Part shown: one piece after another, positions 48,925-58,712 of the stretch
Position numbering within the stretch: position 1 is the first letter of the stretch
Layout of the letters: each line of letters begins with the position of its first letter
NCBI GenBank assembly: GCA_023015935.1
Contig: JALKAY010000005.1
Coordinates: 61,716-125,715 of the forward strand
Direction: 5' to 3'
Origin: Flavobacteriaceae bacterium F08102
Lineage (GTDB): Bacteria > Bacteroidota > Bacteroidia > Flavobacteriales > Flavobacteriaceae
DNA length: 64,000 bases
Translations under genes and position numbers: made by a program
Notes under the pieces: model-generated
Told to the model about the DNA's origin: nothing
Database searches by the model: none
Seen by the model: the letters and a program-made list of their open reading frames with translations, nothing else

Positions 48925-49839
48925 TTATTTTGAAAGACTAAAGTTATATATGATGTGTCCTACTTGCGGTTTTGAAGCTTTACTGACGGGATTAAACTTT
49001 GTTTTAAGCGCTGCTTCTTTGGCTCTTTTTAATAGACAAGGTGCTGAATTCGTAGTACCCTTAATAACTGGAGTCGCTGCAATAACTCTACCGTTTTTAT
49101 CTACAGAAATAATCACTTTCACGGTACCTTGCTCGTTACAGTCATACACAGGCATGGGCATCCACAGCGCCTTTCTATTCTCAAGATGATAATTCTCTCC
49201 AGAACCACCTCCGCCATTCCCGTAATACCCACTGGCATTTGGATCTCCATTTGGATCTCCTTTATCACCTGCTTGATTATCATTTCCTTCACCACCACCT
49301 TTACCGTCACCTTTAGAATTGTTAAGTCTACTCATTAAGGCATCTAATTTTGCTTTTTTAGCATCCTCCTCCGCTTTCTTCTTTGCAATAGCTGCTAATC
49401 GAGCTTTCTCTTTACGCTCAGCCTCTTCTTGTTTTTTACGCGCCTCTTCTGCTGCCTTTTTTTTTGCAGCCTCTTCTTTACGCTTGGCCTCCTTTTCCTT
49501 ATTAATTCGAATCGTTTCTGCGTTATCTTGGGTTGCAACATCCTCAGATACTGAAGCCTCTTCTTGAACAGCTTCCTCTTGTACTTCCTCCACAGCCTCT
49601 TCAACTTCGTCTTGTACTTCTTCAACGGGTTGCTGCTCTGCAGGAGCTCCCGAAGGTTCAGTAGGTTGTGTATTTCCATTTCCTACCTCAGAAGTTCCGA
49701 AATTTACAGCAATTCCATATTCTTTTGGAGGATCAAAATATTTCATTCCAAATGTGAATATCAAAAAAACAATCAATGCCATGATAACCGAAGTTAACAC
49801 AGCAGATTTTTTCTTATATGGAGTATCTAAATATGCCAT
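48925..49839 (-). CDS. tonB: TonB-family energy transducer
   Basis: This 304-residue protein has one N-terminal membrane anchor (about residues 14-33, AVLTSVIMALIVFLIFTFGM), a long acidic then Lys/Ala/Glu-rich stretch (about 65-165) that would span the periplasm as a helix, a glycine-rich linker, and a C-terminal TonB domain (about 220-304) with GTVKVIISVDKNGRVIAATP. It should carry the proton-motive force from ExbB/ExbD to TonB-dependent transporters such as the SusC proteins of this window. The start follows the exbD stop with one base between. Confidence 0.9.
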   Translation of the reverse strand: MAYLDTPYKKKSAVLTSVIMALIVFLIFTFGMKYFDPPKEYGIAVNFGTSEVGNGNTQPTEPSGAPAEQQPVEEVQDEVEEAVEEVQEEAVQEEASVSEDVATQDNAETIRINKEKEAKRKEEAAKKKAAEEARKKQEEAERKEKARLAAIAKKKAEEDAKKAKLDALMSRLNNSKGDGKGGGEGNDNQAGDKGDPNGDPNASGYYGNGGGGSGENYHLENRKALWMPMPVYDCNEQGTVKVIISVDKNGRVIAATPVIKGTTNSAPCLLKRAKEAALKTKFNPVSKASKPQVGHIIYNFSLSK

Positions 49840-49840
49840 T

Positions 49841-50233
49841 TCATTTAGGACTAACTGCTAGAATTACTTTAAACTTATGCCTGTTTGCAATATCCATCAC
49901 ATGGACGGCTTTCTCTATCGGAACCCCCTGTTCAGCTCTTAAGACGATGGTTGGGTTTTCCTCTGAATTTAATAAACTCAGCAAACTTTGTTCCAATTCC
50001 GCTTCTCCAATCTTTTCCCGATCAATATAATAGTCCAAGCCTTTTGTAATACTTACCGCTACAGATTTGTTGTTTTCAGTCTTTCCTGCTGCCTTTGGTA
50101 ATAAAATATCTAAGGCATTAACTGTTACTAAGGTAGAAGTCAACATGAAAAATATCAACAACAAAAATACAATATCGGTCATTGACGACATGTTAAAATC
50201 TGGGCTAACCTTATTCCTTCCTCGAATATTCAT
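49841..50233 (-). CDS. exbD: Biopolymer transporter ExbD
   Basis: This 130-residue protein has one membrane segment (about residues 19-39) with the pattern FNMSSMTDIVFLLLIFFMLT, in which Asp21 (MTD) is the conserved proton-pathway aspartate, and a small periplasmic domain (VLRAEQGVPIEKAVHVMDIA). It starts in a one-base overlap with the exbB stop (TAATG), indicating coupled translation. It works with ExbB and TonB. Confidence 0.94.
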   Translation of the reverse strand: MNIRGRNKVSPDFNMSSMTDIVFLLLIFFMLTSTLVTVNALDILLPKAAGKTENNKSVAVSITKGLDYYIDREKIGEAELEQSLLSLLNSEENPTIVLRAEQGVPIEKAVHVMDIANRHKFKVILAVSPK

Positions 50234-50934
50234 TAGGCAGGTTCATTTAGTAAGTCCAAAAATTCGACGGCTTTAGCTTCCATCTGATAAACCACTTTAT
50301 TCGTTCTGACAACTAAATGATTATATGCTATGTACGCAATAATACCAACAATCAAACCTGCTACCGTGGTGGTCATTGCCGTGTACAAACCATCAGATAG
50401 CATTTTTATATCAATTTGGCCTCCCGCATTTGCGATTTCATGAATCGCAACAATCATTCCAATTACCGTACCTAAAAAACCAATCATAGGCGCAGCCCCT
50501 GCAATGGTTGCCAAGACACTTACATTTTTCTCGAGTTTATAAATTTCTAACTTTCCCGCATTTTCGATAGCGGTATTAATATCTTCTAATGGTTTTCCGA
50601 TTCTAGATACGCCCTTTTCAATTAATCGAGCAGCTGGAGTGGCTCCTTGAACACACAATATTTTCGCGGCTTCCAACTTCCCATTCGTAACGTGATCTTT
50701 AATTTGATTCATGAAGTTTTTATCCATTTTAGAGGCCGCTTTGATTGCCAAATAGCGTTCAAAATAGATATACAATCCTACTGCCAATAGGATGGCTAAA
50801 ATTAAAATGATGATTTGACCTCCAAGGCCCCCATCCATAATAAGGTTATAAATTGAAAGTGTTTTCTCCTCGTTGAGAACTTCATCGAGATTTTCTTGAG
50901 CTAATTCAGCTCCTTGCTGGATAGTGAGCAACAT
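50233..50934 (-). CDS. exbB: MotA/TolQ/ExbB proton channel family protein
   Basis: This 233-residue inner-membrane protein has three hydrophobic segments, at about residues 37-56, 130-160 and 175-198. The family signature is seen as VLATIAGAAPMIGFLGTVIG followed by MIVAIHEIANAGG and a TMTTTVAGLIVGIIAY segment. With ExbD it forms the proton channel that powers TonB. It is the first gene of the exbB-exbD-tonB-folC run; a promoter with a good TAnnTTTG match was not found in the upstream 217 bases. Confidence 0.94.
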   Translation of the reverse strand: MLLTIQQGAELAQENLDEVLNEEKTLSIYNLIMDGGLGGQIIILILAILLAVGLYIYFERYLAIKAASKMDKNFMNQIKDHVTNGKLEAAKILCVQGATPAARLIEKGVSRIGKPLEDINTAIENAGKLEIYKLEKNVSVLATIAGAAPMIGFLGTVIGMIVAIHEIANAGGQIDIKMLSDGLYTAMTTTVAGLIVGIIAYIAYNHLVVRTNKVVYQMEAKAVEFLDLLNEPA

Positions 50935-51151
50935 AAATTTACTTAGGTTAAGGGATATGTATTAGGTAACGTTTATTACAAATTAAAATTGTTCATGAAG
51001 GATAATTATTTTAACCTTTACATCATGATTGTGATTTCACTAATTACCAAGATTTTAAGTAAGCCTTTTTCAATGCCTTACCAAAACAACAATTCTTCAA
51101 AAGGTAAATTTATACCAACACGGGTACCCATTTAAGTATACCCATATGTGG

Positions 51152-52540
51152 CTAGAGACTTTCCATAAACAACAACGTAAAGTAACCGATTATAAATCCT
51201 AATGCAGCCAACCATGTGATTTTTTTCAAATACCAAATAAAGTCGATCTTTTCCATTCCCATGGCAGCAACACCGGCTGCTGAACCGATAATTAACATAC
51301 TTCCACCAGTTCCGGCAGAATACGCTACAAGATGCCAAAGTTTATGATCCATTGGTAAATCGTACATTCCCATAGAGGCAGCTACTAAAGGTACATTGTC
51401 TATTACAGCAGATAAAACGCCTAAGATTCCAACCACGACACTTTGATTCGGAATCGCACCACTGAGTATTTCTGCCACATATCGCAATGTCCCAACTTGT
51501 ACTTCAACACCATCTATCATAACAGCTCCATAAACTAATGCTTCTAAAGCCGCTACGGCCATTAAAATCCCTAAGAAGAATAATATGCTTGACATTTCAA
51601 TACGCGATAAGGCTTGGTGTGCAGAATACAAGTGTTTTCGCTCCTCTGAAAAATCCTCTTCAGGATGAATATATTCAGAAACTAACCACACAACCCCTAA
51701 GGCCAACATCATACCTAGGTACGGAGGTAAATGTGTTATCGTTTTAAAAATAGGCACAGAAACGATCATTCCCAAACCGAGGAACAACATCGTGCGACTA
51801 CTTAGCAATGATTTATCTTCTTCATTGTAATCATTCGTATCAACTTCAATATTCCCTCTAAAAGCAGGTAAGAATTTAGCGGCAATAAAGGTTGGAATCA
51901 CCATACAGACAATAGAAGGTAATACAATTCGCTCCACTAAATGTAAAGCAGACACCTTCTTACCAATCCACAACATTGTGGTGGTTACATCACCAATTGG
52001 TGACCAAGCACCTCCTGCATTTGCCGCAATTACGATAAGACCTGCAAACCACAATCTATCCGTTTTATTTGGAATCAACTTACGTAAAAGTGTAATTAAT
52101 ACGATAGTTGCGGTAAGGTTATCTATAATCGCGGATAATACAAACGCCAATATGGCTAAAATCCACAATAGTCTTTCCTTACTTGTCGTTTTAACCCATG
52201 ACCTCAACACATCAAATCCACGATGAAGATCAATAATTTCGACAATCGTCATGGCTCCAATTAAAAAGACTAAAATCTCTGCCGTTTTACCTAAATGATG
52301 TAATAATAAATTAGTAAACCCTTCATCTGCATGTTCATTATTAGCCCCTGCTAAATAACTAAACACATTTTCATGACCGTCAATAACATCAAACCACCCT
52401 GCGTGGAATCCGATAGCCAATAAGGCCCACATTAATGATGCCATCAATAATGCAGGTACTGTTTTATCAAGTTTTAAAGGATGTTCTAACGTAATTGCCA
52501 AGTATCCAATGATGAATACAAAAATTATCAATGCGGTCAT
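51152..52540 (-). CDS. nhaD: Na+/H+ antiporter NhaD
   Basis: This 462-residue protein with about 11-12 membrane segments belongs to the ArsB/NhaD ion transporter superfamily. NhaD-type motifs include FLIGAMTIVEIIDLHRGFDV near residues 95-114, AIIDNLTATIVLITLLRKLI near 136-155, and ANAGGAWSPIGDVTTTMLWI near 173-192. The conserved acidic and polar residues lie inside the membrane. It is 34 bases downstream of the glutamate dehydrogenase gene and probably transcribed with it. Two sodium/proton antiporter genes of different families in one window fit a marine way of life. Confidence 0.93.
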   Translation of the reverse strand: MTALIIFVFIIGYLAITLEHPLKLDKTVPALLMASLMWALLAIGFHAGWFDVIDGHENVFSYLAGANNEHADEGFTNLLLHHLGKTAEILVFLIGAMTIVEIIDLHRGFDVLRSWVKTTSKERLLWILAILAFVLSAIIDNLTATIVLITLLRKLIPNKTDRLWFAGLIVIAANAGGAWSPIGDVTTTMLWIGKKVSALHLVERIVLPSIVCMVIPTFIAAKFLPAFRGNIEVDTNDYNEEDKSLLSSRTMLFLGLGMIVSVPIFKTITHLPPYLGMMLALGVVWLVSEYIHPEEDFSEERKHLYSAHQALSRIEMSSILFFLGILMAVAALEALVYGAVMIDGVEVQVGTLRYVAEILSGAIPNQSVVVGILGVLSAVIDNVPLVAASMGMYDLPMDHKLWHLVAYSAGTGGSMLIIGSAAGVAAMGMEKIDFIWYLKKITWLAALGFIIGYFTLLFMESL

Positions 52541-52574
52541 GGTTTCATTTTTTTAGAAGGTCTAAATATATAAA

Positions 52575-53807
52575 TTAAATCAATTGTTCCAAGGCTATTT
52601 CGAAACCAGTTTTACAAATATTTGTTTTTGAACTATTTAGCTTGTAAATTTTTTCTAAGGCATTTTTTATCGTCCTTGAAGTGTCAGAAAAGATAGCTTC
52701 ATCGCGCATAGGCAATTCAACTCGACTCTCCATAAGATATGCAAAAACCCTTGCAATTCCACAATTTGAGACAAAATCTGGCAACAAACTTGTTTGTTGA
52801 TCAGTCATTTCCATAATCGGCCCAAAAAAGATCTCTTTATCGGCGAAAGGCACATTGGCACCTGGAGAAATTACTTCCAATCCGGTATTTATCATCGAGG
52901 TAATTTGCTCCTTAGTCACCAACCTTGATGCTGCTGCTGGAACAAAAATCTCAGTTGGCAATGACCAAATTCGCTCATTCATCTCTTCAAACGGAATCAT
53001 ATTATCTGCTACGAGTTCATTACCACGTTTATTTAAGAACATCGTCCGTACCTCTTCACTAGAAAAACCATTTTCATTTATAACGCCACCTGAACGATCA
53101 ATTATACCAACAATTTTCGCACCTAACTGGTCTAAATAATATACGGCTGCTGAACCTACATTTCCAAATCCCTGTACAATAGCACGTTTTCCTTTAATGT
53201 CTCCACCAAAAATATCATAATAATGCTTAACTGCTTCTGCAACACCATACCCAGTGAGCATATCTGCTACGGTATATTTCCGAGAAACTTCCGGGGTATA
53301 GTTGGTATCTTCAATGACCTTTATCACCCCATGTCTCAACTGACCAATACGATTAATCTTTTCCGCTTCTGTAGGTTTAAAATGTCCTGTAAACACTCCT
53401 TCTTGAGGATGCCAAACTCCACAATCTTCTGTCAAAGGAATAACATCGTGAATTTCATCTACGTTTAAATCACCTCCAGTACCGTAATAACTTTTTAACA
53501 AAGGAGAAACCGCCTTATACCATCGTTCCAATACGCCTCGCTTTCGAGGATCATTTGGATCAAAATTAATTCCCGATTTAGCACCACCAATAGCTGGACC
53601 TGAAACTGTAAATTTCACCTCCATCGTCTTTGCAAGAGATAACACCTCATTCATATCAAGGCCTTTTCTCATTCGAGTTCCACCGCCAGCTGCACCTCCC
53701 CGTAACGAATTTATAACTACCCAGCCTTCGGCCTCTGTTTCTCTATCATTCCAGTGAAAAACTATCTCTGGTGCTTTATCTTCATATTTCTTTAATAACG
53801 CTTTCAT
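52575..53807 (-). CDS. Glu/Leu/Phe/Val dehydrogenase family protein (glutamate dehydrogenase-like)
   Basis: This 410-residue enzyme deaminates an amino acid with NAD(P). The N-terminal dimerisation domain has GGGTRMRKGLDMNEVLSLAK and VSGPAIGGAKSGINFDPNDP, which holds the catalytic Lys near residue 78. The nucleotide-binding domain has IVQGFGNVGSAAVYYLDQLG near residues 215-234. The C-terminus keeps the family fold but is less like classical glutamate dehydrogenases, so leucine or another amino acid as substrate cannot be excluded. It probably heads a small operon with nhaD. Confidence 0.88.
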   Translation of the reverse strand: MKALLKKYEDKAPEIVFHWNDRETEAEGWVVINSLRGGAAGGGTRMRKGLDMNEVLSLAKTMEVKFTVSGPAIGGAKSGINFDPNDPRKRGVLERWYKAVSPLLKSYYGTGGDLNVDEIHDVIPLTEDCGVWHPQEGVFTGHFKPTEAEKINRIGQLRHGVIKVIEDTNYTPEVSRKYTVADMLTGYGVAEAVKHYYDIFGGDIKGKRAIVQGFGNVGSAAVYYLDQLGAKIVGIIDRSGGVINENGFSSEEVRTMFLNKRGNELVADNMIPFEEMNERIWSLPTEIFVPAAASRLVTKEQITSMINTGLEVISPGANVPFADKEIFFGPIMEMTDQQTSLLPDFVSNCGIARVFAYLMESRVELPMRDEAIFSDTSRTIKNALEKIYKLNSSKTNICKTGFEIALEQLI

Positions 53808-53827
53808 TCCATTTATTTTTTGTGTCG

Positions 53828-53835
53828 CAAATATA
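53828..53835 (-). promoter_or_regulatory. Candidate -7 element of the dehydrogenase promoter
   Basis: TATATTTG on the minus strand matches TAnnTTTG 20 bases upstream of the start codon. No TTTG is seen at the -33 spacing. Confidence 0.55.
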
Positions 53836-53962
53836 AAATTTTTAACCTATGTATCTGAATCATTAAACAACCTTTTTTAGTCAAAAGGCAAAAAATTAAC
53901 AGGGGTATTGAATACCTGTTTTATATCAAGATTTACAAATAATTGGCTGTTTATTTTTTTAG

Positions 53963-55243
53963 TTACCGCACGTTTCTTTTACCACCTTGTTTGGCTCTGT
54001 TAGGGCGGTTTTGATTTCCTTGATGTGACGATTTTGAAGAAGGCCGTGAATTTCGAGTATTCCTATTTCTATTATTTTGTTTAGCAGATTTTGATCCTGG
54101 GGTCAGTTGATTTTCCGGCTCAAATCCGGGTAAAACCTCACTCACTATACGCTGTTCAATCAATTTTTCAATTTCTCTAACATAAGCCATCTCGTCAATA
54201 TCAACCAGCGACAAGGCAACTCCACTAGCACCTGCACGACCTGTTCGTCCAATTCTGTGCACATAATCTTCTGCAATATTTGGCAATTCAAAATTTACTA
54301 CATGTGGTAATAAAGGAATGTCTAATCCACGTGCAGCAATATCTGTCGCCACTAAGACGCGAATATCACCGGACTTAAATCCTCCTAAGGCTTTTGTTCT
54401 TGCTCCTTGACTTTTATTGCCATGAATGGCAGCCGCAGAAATATTTTCAGCAATTAATTTTTTGGTTAATTTATTTGCACCATGCTTGGTTCTTGTAAAC
54501 ACTAACACTTGTTTCCAATTCCCCTCTTTAATTAATTTTACGAGTAGATGTGGCTTTTGTGCTTTATCAACACGAATTATTTTTTGATTTATAGAATCAA
54601 CGGTTGAATTCTCAGGAGTTGCTTCTACCAAAATTGGTTGATGCAATAACCCATTAGCTAACTGCTTAATTTCTTTTGAAAAGGTTGCTGAAAACAAGAG
54701 GTTTTGTCTTTTCTGTGGCAATGTAGCAATGATTCTCTTAATATCTCTTAAAAATCCCATATCCAACATTCGATCCGCCTCATCGAGAACTAATATTTCA
54801 ACCTTATTCAAAGCCAAAACATTTTGTTGATGTAAATCTAATAATCTTCCAGGCGTAGCCACGAGCACATCTATACCATTGCGTAAAGTAGCAACTTGAG
54901 GTTTTTGATTAACACCTCCAAAAATTACTGCTGTACGCAAATCTAAAAAAGCACTGTATTGTTTACAATTTTGATATACTTGTGCTGCTAATTCACGTGT
55001 TGGGGTTAGTATCAAAGCTCTTACGGGCCGATTTCTCAAAGGAGGTTCTTGTGATAACAATTGCAATAAGGGAAGGGTAAATCCCGCCGTTTTTCCTGTT
55101 CCAGTTTGAGCAGATGCTAATACATCGCTACCTTCTAATATTAACGGAATTGATTTTTCTTGAATTGGGGATGGCGTATCATAGCCCTGTTTTTCTACGG
55201 CTTTCAACAAAGCCTCAGAAAGGCCTAACTTTTTAAATGACAT
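53963..55243 (-). CDS. DEAD-box RNA helicase, RhlE type
   Basis: This 426-residue helicase has the full motif set: Q motif ([13 protein letters not shown]), motif I AQTGTGKT near residue 45, Ia [14 protein letters not shown] near 155, III SAT near 185, and [12 protein letters not shown] near 332. The C-terminal tail from about residue 380 is rich in Asn, Arg, Ser and Gln and would bind RNA non-specifically. RhlE-like enzymes act in ribosome assembly and RNA decay, often in the cold. It is a single gene with its own promoter. Confidence 0.95.
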   Translation of the reverse strand: MSFKKLGLSEALLKAVEKQGYDTPSPIQEKSIPLILEGSDVLASAQTGTGKTAGFTLPLLQLLSQEPPLRNRPVRALILTPTRELAAQVYQNCKQYSAFLDLRTAVIFGGVNQKPQVATLRNGIDVLVATPGRLLDLHQQNVLALNKVEILVLDEADRMLDMGFLRDIKRIIATLPQKRQNLLFSATFSKEIKQLANGLLHQPILVEATPENSTVDSINQKIIRVDKAQKPHLLVKLIKEGNWKQVLVFTRTKHGANKLTKKLIAENISAAAIHGNKSQGARTKALGGFKSGDIRVLVATDIAARGLDIPLLPHVVNFELPNIAEDYVHRIGRTGRAGASGVALSLVDIDEMAYVREIEKLIEQRIVSEVLPGFEPENQLTPGSKSAKQNNRNRNTRNSRPSSKSSHQGNQNRPNRAKQGGKRNVR

Positions 55244-55295
55244 AATCTTTTATTAAAAAAATGACATTTCGTTTACGCCATTCTTGATTTAGCGA

Positions 55296-55303
55296 CAAAG
55301 GTA
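55296..55303 (-). promoter_or_regulatory. Candidate -7 element of the helicase promoter
   Basis: TACCTTTG on the minus strand matches TAnnTTTG and lies 52 bases upstream of the start codon, giving a leader of about 45 bases. Cold-regulated helicase genes often have leaders; none of the known types was recognised. Confidence 0.55.
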
Positions 55304-55382
55304 GTAGTTATTTCTTCTATAAGCGATGATTCCATTCACAGCTTTCAATAATTAAAAAATCTTTCTCTTCTATTGCTGGCTA

Positions 55383-56441
55383 TTAAACCTCAAAGATCTC
55401 ACCTGAAGAATGATCTCTAACTGCACCCGTCACTTCTTTTAACACGTTTGTTTCACCTTCTAAACGCAAATACCCTAAAAATGCAAAGATCAATGCCTCC
55501 TTATATTCTATAATCATTTTAGAAGGTATAACCATCTCAGATGCTGTCATTCGTATGAGGTGATTCATAAAGAAGGTATTATAGACACCACCTCCCGTGA
55601 CGAGTACGCGTCTCCTTGGTTGTATTACCTTCGAAATTTGCAATGCTACATGTTGCGAAAATGTTGCTAATACATCCTTTACTGACAAGTCGAATTGATC
55701 AATTAACGGAATCACCGTCTCCTTAACCCATTCAAAACCCAAGGATTTTGGGGGATTTTTACGGTAGTATGCCAATTCATTTAATGCTGCTTCTAAAGTT
55801 ATATCTACCTTTCCTTTTGATGCAAATTGCCCACCAACATCAAAAGCCCTTCCTACTTTTTGTACATAATGATTAAATACAATATTAATAGGACAAATAT
55901 CAAATGCCAAGCGCTTACCCCCATCTTCAAAAGATATATTTGCAAAGCCTCCTAAATTTAAGCAATAATCGTACTCTCCAAATAACAATCGATCTCCCAC
56001 AGGAACCAATGGTGCTCCTTGTCCACCCAAGCGTACATCTTGACTTCTAAAATCAGCAACAACCTTCACTCCTATTTGCTTTGCAATCATCGCACCGTCT
56101 CCTATTTGTAAAGTATATTGTTCTTCAGGTTTATGAAAAATAGTATGTCCATGAGAGGCTACAAAGTCTAATTTTTCAATGGCATTTTCGCGAATAAACG
56201 ATTGTAGTAGTTCCCCTAAATAAATCCCATACGCTTGATGTAAATGGCCTAAATTAGAAGGGTCCTCCAAAAAAGCCGCTTGTAATTTTTCTTTCCAAAG
56301 TGTTGAATAAGGGATGGTTGTCGCATTTAAGATTTTAAACCCATAGGTATTATCACGACTAAATCGCACATAACATAGATCTACACCATCCAGCGAAGTT
56401 CCACTCATTAGACCAATAGCATACATAGTTGATTTTCTCAT
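55383..56441 (-). CDS. anmK: Anhydro-N-acetylmuramic acid kinase
   Basis: This 352-residue enzyme phosphorylates and opens anhydro-MurNAc, recycling cell-wall sugars. The family pattern IGLMSGTSLDGVDLCYVRFS is at residues 9-28, with ASHGHTIFHKPEEQYTLQIG near 95-114, RSQDVRLGGQGAPLVPVGDR near 130-149, and VTGGGVYNTFFMNHL near 285-299. An inner ATG at residue 6 is an equally good start. It is slightly shorter than the Escherichia coli enzyme, as usual in this phylum. It is divergent from the acyl-CoA dehydrogenase gene. Confidence 0.94.
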   Translation of the reverse strand: MRKSTMYAIGLMSGTSLDGVDLCYVRFSRDNTYGFKILNATTIPYSTLWKEKLQAAFLEDPSNLGHLHQAYGIYLGELLQSFIRENAIEKLDFVASHGHTIFHKPEEQYTLQIGDGAMIAKQIGVKVVADFRSQDVRLGGQGAPLVPVGDRLLFGEYDYCLNLGGFANISFEDGGKRLAFDICPINIVFNHYVQKVGRAFDVGGQFASKGKVDITLEAALNELAYYRKNPPKSLGFEWVKETVIPLIDQFDLSVKDVLATFSQHVALQISKVIQPRRRVLVTGGGVYNTFFMNHLIRMTASEMVIPSKMIIEYKEALIFAFLGYLRLEGETNVLKEVTGAVRDHSSGEIFEV

Positions 56442-56601
56442 AAGGCTATAAAAGTACTAATTCTTGTAGCTCTAAGTGGCGACATTCACTAAAAAATGAG
56501 CAGTGACTATTCACCGAAACGTCTCCATAGATAAAATCTAATTTGGAAATTAATAAAATGAATTATGGTAAACCCTGTAAATAAGCTAGATTTAAAAATT
56601 T

Positions 56602-56634
56602 CTGTAAAAAAACCTGTAAAAAAACCTATATTTG
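56602..56634 (+). promoter_or_regulatory. Promoter of the acyl-CoA dehydrogenase gene with a tandem 12-base repeat
   Basis: TATATTTG (56627-56634) matches TAnnTTTG 37 bases ahead of the ATG. Immediately upstream stand two perfect copies of CTGTAAAAAAAC (56602-56625), which fill the place of the -33 element; no TTTG is present. Confidence 0.6.
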
Positions 56635-56671
56635 CAAACCTTATTTATCACACATAATACACAAATATAAA

Positions 56672-57814
56672 ATGGATTTTAGCTTAACCGAAGAGCATAT
56701 CATGATTCGTGACGCCGCACGTGATTTTGCACAAACTGAATTATTACCAGGCGTTATTGAAAGAGATGAAAAACAAGAATTCCCAAAAGAACAAATAAAA
56801 AAAATGGGAGAACTCGGTTTTTTAGGCATGATGGTAGACCCAAAGTATGGTGGTGGTGGTATGGATACCATTTCCTACGTGCTGGCGATGGAAGAAATCT
56901 CAAAAGTAGATGCTTCGTGTTCCGTGATAATGTCTGTAAATAATTCTTTAGTTTGTTGGGGACTTGAAACCTTTGGAACAGAAGAACAGAAACAAAAATA
57001 CTTAACCAAACTTGCTACTGGTGAAATTATAGGTGCGTTTTGTTTAAGTGAACCTGACGCTGGGAGTGATGCTACTTCACAAAGCACTACAGCCATTGAT
57101 AAAGGGGATCATTACTTATTAAACGGAACTAAGAACTGGATTACAAATGGTGGAACCGCAAGTGTCTATTTGGTCATTGCACAGACGCATCCTGAAAAGG
57201 GACATCGAGGAATCAACGCATTAATCGTTGAAAAAGGGATGGAAGGTTTTGAAGTTGGACCGAAAGAAAACAAATTAGGAATTAGAGGTTCAGACACTCA
57301 TTCTTTATTGTTTACTGACGTTAAGGTTCCAAAAGAAAATAGAATTGGAGAGGATGGGTTTGGTTTTAAATTTGCCATGAAGACATTGGCTGGAGGACGA
57401 ATAGGAATAGCTTCTCAAGCCCTTGGAATTGCATCAGGCGCCTATGAATTGGCTTTAAAATATTCTAAAGAGCGCAAATCATTCGGAAAAGAGATTGGCC
57501 AACATCAAGCCATTGCTTTTAAATTAGCAGATATGGCCACTGAAATTGAAGCCGCCAGACATTTATGTATGAAAGCTGCTTGGGATAAAGACCAACATAA
57601 CAATTATGATTTATCTGGGGCAATGGCAAAATTATATGCCGCAGAAATGGCGATGCGTGTTACTGTAGAGGCCGTTCAAATTCACGGTGGATATGGCTTT
57701 GTTAAGGAATACCATGTAGAACGTTTGATGAGAGATGCCAAGATTACACAGATTTATGAAGGAACGAGTGAAATCCAAAAAATTGTGATTTCAAGAAGCG
57801 TACTTAAAGACTAA
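56672..57814 (+). CDS. Acyl-CoA dehydrogenase (short-chain type)
   Basis: This 380-residue flavoprotein catalyses the first oxidation of fatty-acid or branched-chain acyl-CoA breakdown. It has the N-terminal helical domain, the FAD-contact motif FCLSEPDAGSDATSQSTTAI near residues 126-145 with WITNG near 160, and the C-terminal domain with QIHGGYGFVKEYHVERLMRD and IYEGTSEIQ, whose Glu (about residue 366) is the catalytic base in the short-chain group. Length and motifs are normal. It is a single gene followed by a strong terminator. Confidence 0.95.
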   Translation: MDFSLTEEHIMIRDAARDFAQTELLPGVIERDEKQEFPKEQIKKMGELGFLGMMVDPKYGGGGMDTISYVLAMEEISKVDASCSVIMSVNNSLVCWGLETFGTEEQKQKYLTKLATGEIIGAFCLSEPDAGSDATSQSTTAIDKGDHYLLNGTKNWITNGGTASVYLVIAQTHPEKGHRGINALIVEKGMEGFEVGPKENKLGIRGSDTHSLLFTDVKVPKENRIGEDGFGFKFAMKTLAGGRIGIASQALGIASGAYELALKYSKERKSFGKEIGQHQAIAFKLADMATEIEAARHLCMKAAWDKDQHNNYDLSGAMAKLYAAEMAMRVTVEAVQIHGGYGFVKEYHVERLMRDAKITQIYEGTSEIQKIVISRSVLKD

Positions 57815-57834
57815 AGTAAACGCAATTCAAAAAG

Positions 57835-57869
57835 AAAAAATCGTCTAATAGTTTAGACGATTTTTTTTT
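57835..57869 (+). terminator. Bidirectional intrinsic terminator after the acyl-CoA dehydrogenase gene
   Basis: The stem TCGTCTAA/TTAGACGA with a four-base loop is extended by A on the left and a run of nine T on the right. It lies 20 bases after the stop codon and can also end transcription from the converging TruA-family gene, 25 bases away. Confidence 0.88.
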
Positions 57870-57893
57870 ATGTAATCACAAATTCCCTTTCCA

Positions 57894-58667
57894 TTAATCT
57901 AGGGTTACTTGTAACAATTGTAAACCCGAACTAGGAGCAATGGATTTTAACGGTTTTCGATCATTCTCTTTATGCAAAGAAGCTTTTAAATCTTCAATCG
58001 TGCAGTCTCCTTTCCCCAATGCAATTAACTCCCCCATAATTAACCGTACCTGATAGCGTAAAAAACCTGTTCCAGAAATCCGTAAAACATAACTTTTCTC
58101 AGGAAAAAAATTTGCCTTTAACAACGTATTTTCAACAACTTCACAGCGAATTATTTGACGATAAAAATTGGTGTTTGCTGAGGGCTTAGTACAATATTTA
58201 TGAAACCAGTGATAGCCTTCAAAAATCTTAGCACCTTCTTGCATTTTTTCAAGATTGAGTTCTTCTGCAATTCCGTAAATAAATGGAGCTGAAAAGGGGT
58301 GATTTTTTGTGCCAAAAGAGAAAAAATATCCATAGATTTTAGTTTTCGGATGTTGGATAAGATTAAACGTCCGAGGTACAGACTCCACCGATTCCGCAAA
58401 AATATCTGGCGGTAAATTGGATTGAAACTCACTTAAAAAACTACTTGGTAATTCGGTAGCTGTAAATAGTTGAACAAGGTATTGACTCGCCGAAACCTTA
58501 GCATCTGTACGGCCTACACCAAGACTTTTATACGCATCGTCTATGACAAACCGCAAGGTTTTATCGACCATTTGATGTACTGTTTTTTGGTCTAATTGCT
58601 TTTGCCATCCGTGAAAACGAAAGCCCAAAAATTGAAGAGAAATAAGATAACTATACGGGTATTTCAC
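57894..58667 (-). CDS. TruA-family tRNA pseudouridine synthase
   Basis: This 257-residue protein matches TruA over its length: YLISLQFLGFRFHGWQKQ near the start (usual form Y.G..FHGWQ.Q), GVGRTDAKVSASQYLVQL near residues 52-69 with the catalytic Asp, and FLRYQVRLIMGELIALGKG near 205-223. The canonical active-site sequence RTDAGVHA is here RTDAKVSA, so it may be a divergent paralogue with altered target specificity rather than the main TruA for positions 38-40. It lies 45 bases after the serine hydrolase gene on the same strand. Confidence 0.82.
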   Translation of the reverse strand: MKYPYSYLISLQFLGFRFHGWQKQLDQKTVHQMVDKTLRFVIDDAYKSLGVGRTDAKVSASQYLVQLFTATELPSSFLSEFQSNLPPDIFAESVESVPRTFNLIQHPKTKIYGYFFSFGTKNHPFSAPFIYGIAEELNLEKMQEGAKIFEGYHWFHKYCTKPSANTNFYRQIIRCEVVENTLLKANFFPEKSYVLRISGTGFLRYQVRLIMGELIALGKGDCTIEDLKASLHKENDRKPLKSIAPSSGLQLLQVTLD

Positions 58668-58712
58668 AGCATAAACATTTACAACACCTATTTTAGCTAT
58701 AGATTTTTTAAA

